Origin: Clostridiales bacterium
GTDB taxonomy: Bacteria; Bacillota; Clostridia; Oscillospirales; CAG-272
DNA length: 39,232 nucleotides
Assembly (NCBI GenBank): GCA_012841635.1
Contig: DUUJ01000101.1
Span: 1 to 39,232 of the forward strand
Reading direction: 5' to 3'
In this document: one piece after another, positions 1-8,342 of the stretch
How positions within the stretch are numbered: position 1 is the stretch's first letter
Layout of the letters: every line of letters begins with the position of its first letter
Made by a program: the position numbers and the translations under genes
Notes under the pieces: generated by a model
Databases searched by the model: none
What the model was told of the DNA's origin: nothing
Seen by the model: only the letters and a program-made list of their open reading frames with translations

Positions 1-603
1 GACTGGCCGGACAACTGCCGCGACGGCTACGCCTTCAATCTTTCGGAAGGCAGGATTGCCGAAGGAACGCACAGCGTAATAAACGCCTATTATGTCGGCG
101 CCGTAAAGGCGATGAACCGCCTTGCCGGCATCACCGGCAGACCGCCGTATCGGGACGCCGAACCGCTTGCCGCCGCATACAGAGAAAACTTCTTCGACAG
201 AGAAAACCGCCGCTTCACCGATATTCCGATGAAAGCGGACGCTGCGGGAGTGCGCCATTCCGCGCTTCCCTCAAATTCTTTCGCTCTCTGTTTCGGTCTC
301 TGCCCGGACGCGGAAACCGAGGAAAACATCATCTCGATGATAATGAGCCGCCCCGCGACCGACATGGCGTTCTTCGGCACCTTCGCCGCGCTTATAGGAC
401 TAAAACGCCTGGGCAGGGAAGAATATATTATTAAGCTTCTGAAAAACGAAGGCCGCTGGCTCAGGATGATGAACGAAGGCGCCGACGTGACTTATGAAGC
501 GTGGGGACGGGACGTAAAATGGAATACCAGCCTCTTTCATCTTTGCTACACCTATCCCATCCTCTTCCTCTGCGACTGGGGCATGGAACAGGCTTTAAAC
601 TGA
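1..603 (+). CDS. C-terminal part of an alpha-L-rhamnosidase-like (GH78 / six-hairpin) glycosidase, truncated at window start
   Basis: Frame 1 open from base 1 to TGA at 601-603; DWPDNCRDGY, VINAYYVGA, HSALPSNSFALCFGL, WLRMMNEGADVTYEAWGRDVKWNTSLFH resemble GH78 C-terminal catalytic region. Confidence 0.75.
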   Translation, partial: DWPDNCRDGYAFNLSEGRIAEGTHSVINAYYVGAVKAMNRLAGITGRPPYRDAEPLAAAYRENFFDRENRRFTDIPMKADAAGVRHSALPSNSFALCFGLCPDAETEENIISMIMSRPATDMAFFGTFAALIGLKRLGREEYIIKLLKNEGRWLRMMNEGADVTYEAWGRDVKWNTSLFHLCYTYPILFLCDWGMEQALN

Positions 604-621
604 TATAATTTGCATAAAAAC

Positions 622-655
622 AAACGGGCGCTTATTTTTTAAGCGTCCGTTTTTG
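622..655. terminator. Rho-independent terminator, likely bidirectional between convergent genes
   Basis: aaacgggcgctt / aagcgtccgttt 12-bp stem (one G:U) followed by T-run; A-run on the other side. Confidence 0.85.
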
Positions 656-658
656 ATG

Positions 659-1771
659 CTATCGAATGAACATCGCATCTCCGAAGCTGAAGAATCGGTA
701 TTTCTCCCTCTTTGCCGTCTCATATGCGTTCATCATTATCTCCCGTGAGCTGAACGCCGAAACAAGCATCAGCAGCGTTGATTGCGGCAGATGGAAATTG
801 GTAATCAGTCCCTCCGTCGCCTTGAAGCGATATCCGGGATAGATGAAAATTCCGGTATCGCCGTCAACGGGATGTATTTCCCCTTTTTCATCCGCCGCCG
901 ATTCAATCGTCCGGCAGGAGGTGGTTCCGACGCAGATGAGGCGTCCCCGGCGGTTATTTATCCGCTCGGCGGCGTCGGCGCTTACGCTGATGTATTCCGA
1001 GTGCATCACATGCTCATCAAGTCTCTCGCATTTGACCGGACGGAAGGTGCCGAGTCCCACGTGCAGCAAAACCGGAACGATATCGGCGCCGATTTCCCTG
1101 ACCTTGTCAAGCAATTCGGGAGTAAAGTGAAGTCCGGCGGTAGGCGCGGCGGCGGAGCCGTTAATTTTGGCGTAGACTGTGTTATATTGAGTCTTGTCTT
1201 CAAGCTTTTCGGTAATATAAGGCGGCAGCGGCATCGTGCCTATTTCGTCGAGTATATTGTAAAGCTCGGCGCCGGTTTTATCGAAGCGTACTATCCGCCC
1301 GCCGTCGTCTTTTACGTCGATGACTTCTCCGTGCAGCCTGCCGTCGCCGTAAGTAAAGGAGACTCCTTTTTTGCCGCGGCGTCCCGGTTTCATGATGGTC
1401 TCCCAGCTGTCCGGAGATACCTGGCGCAGCATCAGCGTCTCAACCACTATGCCGGTCGAATTCTTTACCCCGAAAAGCCTCGCCGGGATGACCTTTGTAT
1501 CGTTTATGACAAGAACGTCGCCGGGAGAGATGTATTCGGTTATATCGCGGAATATCCGGTGGCTGAGTTCTCCCGTCTTTCTGTCGACAATCATCAGTCT
1601 TGCGCCGTCGCGGGGAGAAACGGGAGATTGGGCGATAAACTCCTGAGGCAGCTCGTAATTAAAATCTGCCGTATTAAGCGAAGTATCCGGCAGTCGGTTT
1701 CGTATTATTCCGTCGGCAATATGTTCGTTTTCATTATTTGCCGCTTCTGCGGCGGGAAAAATAGGTTTCAT
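659..1771 (-). CDS. queA: S-adenosylmethionine:tRNA ribosyltransferase-isomerase QueA
   Basis: Motifs DFNYELPQEFIAQSPVSPRDGARLMIVDR, GVVETLMLR-like, AAPTAGLHFTPELL, HVGLGTFRPV, TNFHLPQSTLLMLVSAF; N-terminal ~30 aa extension, start uncertain. Confidence 0.95.
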   Translation of the reverse strand: MKPIFPAAEAANNENEHIADGIIRNRLPDTSLNTADFNYELPQEFIAQSPVSPRDGARLMIVDRKTGELSHRIFRDITEYISPGDVLVINDTKVIPARLFGVKNSTGIVVETLMLRQVSPDSWETIMKPGRRGKKGVSFTYGDGRLHGEVIDVKDDGGRIVRFDKTGAELYNILDEIGTMPLPPYITEKLEDKTQYNTVYAKINGSAAAPTAGLHFTPELLDKVREIGADIVPVLLHVGLGTFRPVKCERLDEHVMHSEYISVSADAAERINNRRGRLICVGTTSCRTIESAADEKGEIHPVDGDTGIFIYPGYRFKATEGLITNFHLPQSTLLMLVSAFSSREIMMNAYETAKREKYRFFSFGDAMFIR

Positions 1772-1815
1772 GTAAAAAATTAATATAAAATTAATAGATA
1801 ACAGGCGTTAAGAGA

Positions 1816-1844
1816 TTGACATAAATCTCCGGATGTGTTAAAAT
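1816..1844 (+). promoter_or_regulatory. Sigma70/SigA-type promoter for dapA
   Basis: TTGACA - 17 bp - TAAAAT with TGT extended -10. Confidence 0.85.
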
Positions 1845-1865
1845 CATATAAGCCGTATTGTAAAA

Positions 1866-2066
1866 GATGCGGCTGGATAGAGGCGCGGCAGACAGGTATT
1901 TTGCGCGACACAAAGACTCCGGGTATGCGGAGAGCGCGCGCAGAAGAGGGGAAGCCGCCGAGACGAAATGAACATACGGCATTTTCGTCGGGCCGCGAAG
2001 CGAAAGCGCGCGGACTGTCACCCGAAGGCTCGAAACGCCAGCGGGTGGAGGGCTATCATGTATGAT
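1866..2066 (+). ncRNA. Lysine riboswitch (L box) aptamer upstream of dapA
   Basis: Hallmarks GATAGAGGCGCG, gaagaggggaaGCCGCCGA, GGACTGTCAcccg, TGGAGGGCTATC; P1 GATAG/CTATC; followed by dapA. Confidence 0.9.
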
Positions 2067-2142
2067 GCAGTCGGAATCAAGCGGCCTGCTTTTCAGCCGG
2101 TATGCGCGGGTATTTGCCCGATTGATATATTATAATACATGC

Positions 2143-2167
2143 ATAGCTGGTTTTCAACCGGTTTTTT
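2143..2167 (+). terminator. Riboswitch-associated intrinsic terminator (expression platform)
   Basis: agctggtt-ttc-aaccggtt stem followed by TTTTTTG and further T-run. Confidence 0.7.
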
Positions 2168-2211
2168 GTTTTTTTACAGAAATGTTGCATTGAAAACGGA
2201 GGAAAAATCAG

Positions 2212-3102
2212 ATGCAGAAAACAAGAGTCTTCACAGGAGCGGGGGTTGCCGTTGTAACTCCTTTTAAGGATAACGCTCTCGACTATGAGTCGCTGGGGCG
2301 TATAATCGACTGGCAGATAGAGAACAAGACCGATGCAATAATCGTTGCGGGAACGACCGGAGAAGGTTCGACCCTTACCGATGAAGAGCATAAAGAGATA
2401 ATCAGATTCTCTGTCGAGCATGTAGCCGGGCGGGTCCCGGTAGTAGCCGGTACCGGTTCAAACGATACCGATTACGCAATTTCGCTTTCAAAATACGCCT
2501 GCGAAGTCGGCGCCGATGCCCTTCTTTTGGTATCGCCGTATTACAACAAGGCGACGCCCGCGGGGCTTATAAAGAACTTCAGCGCAATAGAAGCGGCGAC
2601 GGACAAGCCGATTATTCTTTACAACGTCCCGTCCAGGACCGGCTGCAACATCACCCTGCCGGTCTATAAGGAGCTTGCAAAGCACGACCGCATAGTCGCG
2701 GTAAAGGAAGCCTCCGGCAATATATCACAGATAGCCGAGATTGCCGCCGAATGCGGCGATTCGCTCGATATCTATTCGGGAAACGACGACCATATCGTCC
2801 CGGTGCTCAGCCTCGGCGGCATCGGAGTTATTTCGGTGCTTTCAAATATCATGCCGCGCGAAACGCACGACATAGTCGAGCTCTGGCATACGGGCAGAGT
2901 AAAGGAATCGGCGATAATACAGCTCAAGCTGATGGACATCATCAACGCGCTCTTCTGTGAAGTCAATCCGATACCGGTTAAAGCCGCCATGGCGGAAATG
3001 GGCTGGTGCAGCAATGAAATCCGTCTGCCCCTGACCGAAATCGAACCGGAACATAAGGAAAAGCTGCTTAAAGCGATGAAGCGTCACGGACTTGTTGATT
3101 AA
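2212..3102 (+). CDS. dapA: 4-hydroxy-tetrahydrodipicolinate synthase
   Basis: GVAVVTPF, GTTGEGSTL, VSPYYNKATPAGL, LYNVPSRTGCNI, VKEASGN; SD ggagg 5' of ATG. Confidence 0.97.
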   Translation: MQKTRVFTGAGVAVVTPFKDNALDYESLGRIIDWQIENKTDAIIVAGTTGEGSTLTDEEHKEIIRFSVEHVAGRVPVVAGTGSNDTDYAISLSKYACEVGADALLLVSPYYNKATPAGLIKNFSAIEAATDKPIILYNVPSRTGCNITLPVYKELAKHDRIVAVKEASGNISQIAEIAAECGDSLDIYSGNDDHIVPVLSLGGIGVISVLSNIMPRETHDIVELWHTGRVKESAIIQLKLMDIINALFCEVNPIPVKAAMAEMGWCSNEIRLPLTEIEPEHKEKLLKAMKRHGLVD

Positions 3103-3132
3103 AATTTATCCGGTTTAATAATAAAAGGAGTA

Positions 3133-3154
3133 GGGGGGAGATTTTTCTCCCCCT
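3133..3154 (+). repeat. Strong stem-loop in the dapA-dapB intergenic region
   Basis: gggggaga-tttt-tctccccc perfect 8-bp stem (plus a G:U), no T-tract after it. Confidence 0.85.
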
Positions 3155-3166
3155 CTGTAAAATATA

Positions 3167-3946
3167 ATGGTTAAAATAATTCTCTGCGGCGCGCTCGGCC
3201 GGATGGGTCGGGCAGTCGCCTCTGCCGCCGAAACAAAAGGCGGGGAATATAAAATCGTTTACGGTATTGATATAAATAGCTCGCCCGAAAAAACCGCCTC
3301 CTGCGGATTTCCGGTCGTTTCCTGCATAAATGATATCACTTCCGAGGGAGACGAGGTTATAGTTGATTTCTCAAACCACGAGATGTGCCGGACGCTCTGT
3401 GATTTTTCCGTTAAATATAACCTTCCGCTGATAATCTGCTCCACCGGCATGACCGGGGATGAAATCGCATATATAAACGAGACCTCCGAAAAGACCGCCG
3501 TCTTCCGTTCCGGAAATATGTCGCTCGGCATAAATGTTCTCTGCGAGCTTGTGAAACGCGCGGCGGAATCGCTCGGAGAAAGTTTTGATATCGAAATCGT
3601 CGAATCTCATCACCGAATGAAGCTCGACGCCCCCTCCGGCACGGCGCTGATGCTCGCCGACGCGGCGAGGGCCGGCAGAGGGGAGGATATGGAGTATATA
3701 TACGATCGTCACGACCGCCGCGCAAAGCGCCCGCAGAATGAGATCGGCATAAGCTCGGTAAGAGGCGGCTCCATCGTCGGCGAACACGAGGTTATCTTCG
3801 CCGGCTCTCACGAACTTGTAAAGCTTACCCATCAGGCGGACAGCCGGGAAGTCTTTGCCGAGGGGGCGCTCTTTGCCGCCTCGTTTATGAAAGGAAAGCC
3901 AAAGGGACTTTATTCGATGTCCGACGTTATCTCCTCCGCTTTGTGA
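3167..3946 (+). CDS. dapB: 4-hydroxy-tetrahydrodipicolinate reductase
   Basis: MVKIILCGALGRMGRAV, FSNHE, ICSTGMTGDE, VESHHRMKLDAPSGTAL, HEVIFAGSHELVKLTHQADSREVFAEGAL. Confidence 0.96.
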   Translation: MVKIILCGALGRMGRAVASAAETKGGEYKIVYGIDINSSPEKTASCGFPVVSCINDITSEGDEVIVDFSNHEMCRTLCDFSVKYNLPLIICSTGMTGDEIAYINETSEKTAVFRSGNMSLGINVLCELVKRAAESLGESFDIEIVESHHRMKLDAPSGTALMLADAARAGRGEDMEYIYDRHDRRAKRPQNEIGISSVRGGSIVGEHEVIFAGSHELVKLTHQADSREVFAEGALFAASFMKGKPKGLYSMSDVISSAL

Positions 3947-3950
3947 TGCC

Positions 3951-5372
3951 GTGTCGATGAATAAAGCAGAAAACATCACAAATCCGGATCTTAGAGTCCG
4001 CCTTTCGGATATCAGAATCGGCGAAAACGGCCTTTTCCCGAAGGAACGTCTGCGCCGTCTGATTCTGCCGCTTATCATTGAACAATCCCTCGCAGTCACG
4101 ATAGGCATGGCGGATACCGTCATGGTTTCCGCCGCCGGAGAGGCTGCGATATCCGGGGTGTCGCTTGTCGATCAGATAAATATATTAATTATCTCGGTCT
4201 TTTCGGCGCTCACAACCGGAGGAGCGGTTGTTTCGGCTCAGTATATGGGGCGTGACGACAAAAAATCCGCCTCGCTCGCGGCAAAACAGCTTCTTTGGGT
4301 TTGTACTCTTATTACTGTTATTATAGCCGCTGTCTGCATACTTTTCAACAATCGCATCCTCGGTTTTATTTACGGCGCCGTTGAAGCGGATGTAATGAGC
4401 TCTGCCGAGATTTACTTCTATCTCACCGCTCTCGCTTTTCCCGCCATCGGTATATATAACTCATGCGCCGCGCTGTTCCGGTCGATGGGAAACTCAAGGA
4501 TAACGCTGGTTATCTCTCTTTTGATGAACCTTATAAATATCGGCGGAAACGCTTTATTGATTTACGGTTTTTCAATGGGTGTGGCCGGAGCCGCATTGGC
4601 TACGCTAATTTCAAGAGTAATAGGCGCCGGTATAATACTCTTTCTTATCTGCTCACAGCGGCGTGTCGGTCAAAACGAATACCGCGTCGAGCGGCTGCTT
4701 TCCCCCGAACCGAATCCGGGCATGATAAAGTCAATTCTCGCCGTGGGTCTTCCGAACGGAGCCGAAGGCGGAATGTTCCAGGTAGGAAAACTGTTGGTCG
4801 CAAATCTGATAACGAGTTTCGGAACGGCTTCCATTGCGGCAAACGCAGTATCAAACACCCTCTGCGGCTTCGCCATTATTCCGGGAGCCGCTCTCGGTCT
4901 TGCCCTTGTAACCGTCATAGGTCAGTGCGTCGGCGCCCGTGATTACCGCCAGGCAACGGGATATACCTTTAAGATAATGGGCTATATCTACCTTTTCGGC
5001 GGAATTACAAATCTGTTCCTGTTCCTCGTAGGACCCGTTCTCGTGGGATTCTTCAACATCTCTGTTGAAGCCCGCGAGATGTCGACGGAGATCATCCGCC
5101 TTTACGCAACACTTGCCGCGGTATTCTGGCCGCTCTCCTTCAGCCTGCCGAACGCTCTCCGCGCCGCGGGAGACGCCCGGATGACGATGATCATATCAAT
5201 ATTCTCTATGTGGGTCTTCCGAATCGGATTTTCCTATCTGCTCTGCGTATTCTTTGATTTTGGGCTGAACGGCGTCTGGTATGCGATGTATATCGACTGG
5301 ATTTTTCGGGGCTCGGTATTCGTATTAAGATTCCTTTCCGGCAGATGGAAGACCAAAAGCGTGATAAAATGA
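3951..5372 (+). CDS. MATE family efflux transporter
   Basis: Multi-TM protein of ~470 aa: ADTVMVSAAGEAAISGVSLVDQ, FRSMGNSR, GLPNGAEGGMFQVGKL, NALRAAGDARMTM; GTG at 3951 or ATG at 3957. Confidence 0.9.
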   Translation: MSMNKAENITNPDLRVRLSDIRIGENGLFPKERLRRLILPLIIEQSLAVTIGMADTVMVSAAGEAAISGVSLVDQINILIISVFSALTTGGAVVSAQYMGRDDKKSASLAAKQLLWVCTLITVIIAAVCILFNNRILGFIYGAVEADVMSSAEIYFYLTALAFPAIGIYNSCAALFRSMGNSRITLVISLLMNLINIGGNALLIYGFSMGVAGAALATLISRVIGAGIILFLICSQRRVGQNEYRVERLLSPEPNPGMIKSILAVGLPNGAEGGMFQVGKLLVANLITSFGTASIAANAVSNTLCGFAIIPGAALGLALVTVIGQCVGARDYRQATGYTFKIMGYIYLFGGITNLFLFLVGPVLVGFFNISVEAREMSTEIIRLYATLAAVFWPLSFSLPNALRAAGDARMTMIISIFSMWVFRIGFSYLLCVFFDFGLNGVWYAMYIDWIFRGSVFVLRFLSGRWKTKSVIK

Positions 5373-5989
5373 GCGGTTCAGGTGAATTTATAAAGCTGCC
5401 GGTCGATCGTCCGGTAATCGTCGAAGGAAAATTCGATCGAGAGCGGCTGATGTCGGCAATCGACGCCGAGATCATTCCGTTAGGCGGTTTTGCGATATTT
5501 TCGGACGAGGCAAAAAGACTGCTGATTACCCGCCTAGCCGAAAAAAACGGTATAATCGTGCTGACCGACAGCGACGGCGCCGGACTTGTTATCAGAAACC
5601 ATATAAAATCCATCCTGCCGCCTGACAAGATTATAAACTTATACATCCCGCAGATAAAGGGCAAGGAAAAGCGCAAGACTCAGCCTTCAAAAGCCGGATT
5701 TTTAGGCGTCGAAGGGATAGAGCGGGAAACTCTCCGCAGCATCTTCGCTCCGTATGCAGCCGGTGAGAGCGGCGTCCGCCGCGGCGGGCTGACAAAGACG
5801 GATCTGTATGAATACGGTTTCAGCGGCGGAGACTCCGCCCAAAGCCTGCGGGATCTGCTTTGCCAAAAAGCCGGTCTTCCGGGCGGAATGTCCGCAAATG
5901 CGATGCTCGGCGCCCTGAATCTGCTCTACACCCGCGAAGACTCTATCAAGCTTATGACAAGTATCGGACAGGACGAGAATGATGATTGA
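5369..5989 (+). CDS. rnmV: Ribonuclease M5 (Toprim domain, DUF4093-type C-terminus)
   Basis: VIVEGKFDRERL, GGFAIFSDE, GIIVLTDSDGAGLVIRNHI, EGIERETLR; ATGA overlap with MATE stop. Confidence 0.85.
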   Translation: MSGSGEFIKLPVDRPVIVEGKFDRERLMSAIDAEIIPLGGFAIFSDEAKRLLITRLAEKNGIIVLTDSDGAGLVIRNHIKSILPPDKIINLYIPQIKGKEKRKTQPSKAGFLGVEGIERETLRSIFAPYAAGESGVRRGGLTKTDLYEYGFSGGDSAQSLRDLLCQKAGLPGGMSANAMLGALNLLYTREDSIKLMTSIGQDENDD

Positions 5990-6479
5990 AAAAATAAAAA
6001 AAATCGCGGAAAAATACCGCGAACAGCTTGTTTATCTTTTCATCGGCGGAATAACGACCGTCATAAGCTTCACTGTATACGAGGCGCTGGTCTTTTTAGG
6101 TCTCGATGTTGTAATATCAAACGTCATCAGCTGGATATTCGCCGTGATCTGGGCGTATGTCGGAAATAAATTATTTGTTTTCCGCGATAAAGAAAAGCTG
6201 CCGGGAAGGGTGGCTTTTCAGATTTTTAAATTCGTCTCGTCAAGGGTGTTTTCGCTCGGTGTGGAAACTGCGCTGATATGGTTAGGATATGAAAAGATCG
6301 GCATTTCAAAATACCTTGTGAAGCTGCCGGTTGCGGTGTTTGTCGTAATTTTAAACTATATTACCGGCAAGCTGCTGGTATTTGCCCGTCCGAAGCGATT
6401 CTCTGCATCGGGTACTGTTTCGGAAGAAGACGGAAAAGACGATAAAGAGCAGACATCGCAGAATTGGTTTCGTGTTTAA
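5979..6479 (+). CDS. GtrA family membrane protein
   Basis: YLFIGGITTVISFTVYEAL, ISWIFAVIWAYVGNKLFVFRDK four-TM GtrA pattern; overlaps RNase M5 stop. Confidence 0.85.
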   Translation: MMIEKIKKIAEKYREQLVYLFIGGITTVISFTVYEALVFLGLDVVISNVISWIFAVIWAYVGNKLFVFRDKEKLPGRVAFQIFKFVSSRVFSLGVETALIWLGYEKIGISKYLVKLPVAVFVVILNYITGKLLVFARPKRFSASGTVSEEDGKDDKEQTSQNWFRV

Positions 6480-6519
6480 AAAGAGTTTTAATGTTTCGTT
6501 AATATTTAACATAATACCA

Positions 6520-6548
6520 TTGATTTGCTGCCGGATGTATGGTAAAAT
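6520..6548 (+). promoter_or_regulatory. SigA-type promoter for M23 peptidase gene
   Basis: TTGATT - 17 bp - TAAAAT, TGG extended -10. Confidence 0.7.
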
Positions 6549-6599
6549 GCTTCCGTTAACAGCTGATAAATTGACTTCAAAAAAATACAGGAGGTTCCG

Positions 6600-7922
6600 G
6601 TGAACCGAAACAAAGAAAAAGCCGATAAACAGAAGAAGCGATCGGGCACACTCCAGCTCATGCTCGGTTTTTTCGGCTTTGTTGTGTTTATGTTCGTCTG
6701 CCTTTTTTACGGCGCCGATATGCGATATAAAGAAAGTCTCGTCCCTGCGGCGGCGGTTTCGGTAAACGGCACCCGGCTCGGTTATATGCACGATTTTGCG
6801 GCAGTCGAAAACGCCGTGGATGACCTGAAAGATGACTATTCGCTGATATACGGCGAATCGAAGCCGTTTGATATCGTCTATAACTGCGAGATCGAGCTGA
6901 CAGACGGAAAAATCGATTATTTGAGCGACAAAGAATGCCGCGAAGCGATTGCCGAAATAACCGGCGTGGCTTACAAATGCCCGAAGGCATACAGTTTCTT
7001 TATCGACGGCAAATACGCGGGCACCTGCGATAGCCGCAGGCTTTTTGACGAAGCGTATTCGGCGGCGCAAAGGTTCGAATTTAACCGTCTTCGCGAGTCG
7101 GATCCGACAGTTTCACAGATCTGCGTCAAAAGTAAGATTACGTCAAAGCAGGTCATCCGGGCAGGACAGGAAACAGATGACTTTGTGACGCTCTGCGAGC
7201 GGATCATTGACACTCCGGCGAACGAGAGTATTAAAAGCGGCTCGGGCGCCATGTTCCGATACAATGTAAAAAAACTCGAAACCACAAACACCATGATTCC
7301 GGTAGGGACAAGCTATATCTACAGCAGCGACTGGTATCAGGGCTATTCCTTCAAAAGCGCCGACGGCTCTCTCGGCATCCGCAGTCAGACATACGAAGTC
7401 GAATACGACGGAGGCAGGGAGATAAGCCGCAGCTTCATTTCGTCAAAAATCCTCTCGGAAATGAAGCCGGATGTATACACGGTAGGCACAAAGATCCCGC
7501 CCCGGGCGGTAGCGACCGGCAGCTATAAATTCCCGGTCCGCAGCAAATTTCATTTTTCGTCGTTATACGGCGAACAGCGCGCTCAATTTGACGGCGACAG
7601 CTTCCATTACGGCGTTGATATCGTAGTGGACGAAGGCACGCCGATCTTCGCTTCCGACGGCGGACGGGTAAGCTATGTCAACACAACGCCGAGTTACGGC
7701 ACCATGATAATCATCGACCACGCGAATTATATACAGACCTGTTACGCCCATCTGAGCGAAACCTGCGTCAATGTCGGCGACTGGGTCTATCAGTGGCAGC
7801 ACATCGCTTATTCCGGCAACACGGGAGTATCGACTGCCCCCCACCTGCATTTTGAGATGCGCTTCCTGTATACTCCGATCGACCCGCTCGATTATCTGGA
7901 GAAGTCATATGTCTACTATTGA
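6600..7922 (+). CDS. Membrane-anchored M23 family metallopeptidase
   Basis: GTG start after SD aggaggt; N-terminal TM segment; C-terminal HYGVDIVVDEGTPIFASDGGRV ... YAHLSE ... GNTGVSTAPHLHFEMR. Confidence 0.88.
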   Translation: MNRNKEKADKQKKRSGTLQLMLGFFGFVVFMFVCLFYGADMRYKESLVPAAAVSVNGTRLGYMHDFAAVENAVDDLKDDYSLIYGESKPFDIVYNCEIELTDGKIDYLSDKECREAIAEITGVAYKCPKAYSFFIDGKYAGTCDSRRLFDEAYSAAQRFEFNRLRESDPTVSQICVKSKITSKQVIRAGQETDDFVTLCERIIDTPANESIKSGSGAMFRYNVKKLETTNTMIPVGTSYIYSSDWYQGYSFKSADGSLGIRSQTYEVEYDGGREISRSFISSKILSEMKPDVYTVGTKIPPRAVATGSYKFPVRSKFHFSSLYGEQRAQFDGDSFHYGVDIVVDEGTPIFASDGGRVSYVNTTPSYGTMIIIDHANYIQTCYAHLSETCVNVGDWVYQWQHIAYSGNTGVSTAPHLHFEMRFLYTPIDPLDYLEKSYVYY

Positions 7923-8289
7923 TCTTGCACGTGTCACGGCTCAGGCGGCAAGATACGGCGCGGCTTTTGGCGCAGACCTCAAGCTCCGTATGAGCGACCT
8001 TGAGGATCTGGACCGGGTGCTGCTCAGCTTTTCGGAAGACAATCTCGAAAAGAGAAAAAAAGCCGAACTGGCCTTTATTTTCGGCATATATGTCGGACAG
8101 ACGCTTATTTCCTGCGAGCTTGCCATACTCGGTTTCGGCTGGTCTGATTCGCCGACGGGAGCGATCATTACAAACGGCAGGGACTTTGTCTCCCCGCTTT
8201 CCGCAGTGGCTTTGAGACTGGAAGGGCAGGGACTTCCGCTTCCCGAATACTGCAAAAGAGAGCTTGAACGGATAAAAAAGAATAAATAA
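7909..8289 (+). CDS. Hypothetical protein (126 aa)
   Basis: ATG at 7909 overlaps M23 stop by 14 nt with ggagaag upstream; terminator immediately downstream. Confidence 0.7.
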   Translation: MSTIDLARVTAQAARYGAAFGADLKLRMSDLEDLDRVLLSFSEDNLEKRKKAELAFIFGIYVGQTLISCELAILGFGWSDSPTGAIITNGRDFVSPLSAVALRLEGQGLPLPEYCKRELERIKKNK

Positions 8290-8294
8290 AAACA

Positions 8295-8334
8295 CCGCGT
8301 CCCGAAAATCAGAAATCGGGGCGCGGAGATTTTT
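8295..8334. terminator. Rho-independent terminator between convergent genes
   Basis: ccgcgtcccga / tcggggcgcgg 11-bp stem (one G:U), agattttt tail. Confidence 0.75.
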
Positions 8335-8342
8335 CACGGTTT

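Noticed and set aside
782-1783. 333-aa + strand ORF opposite queA
   Set aside because: In phase with queA codons on the other strand; queA motifs are decisive.
2115-2137. Second promoter (TATAAT at 2131-2136) between riboswitch and dapA
   Set aside because: No -35 at a suitable spacing; the AT-rich stretch is better explained as part of the riboswitch expression platform.
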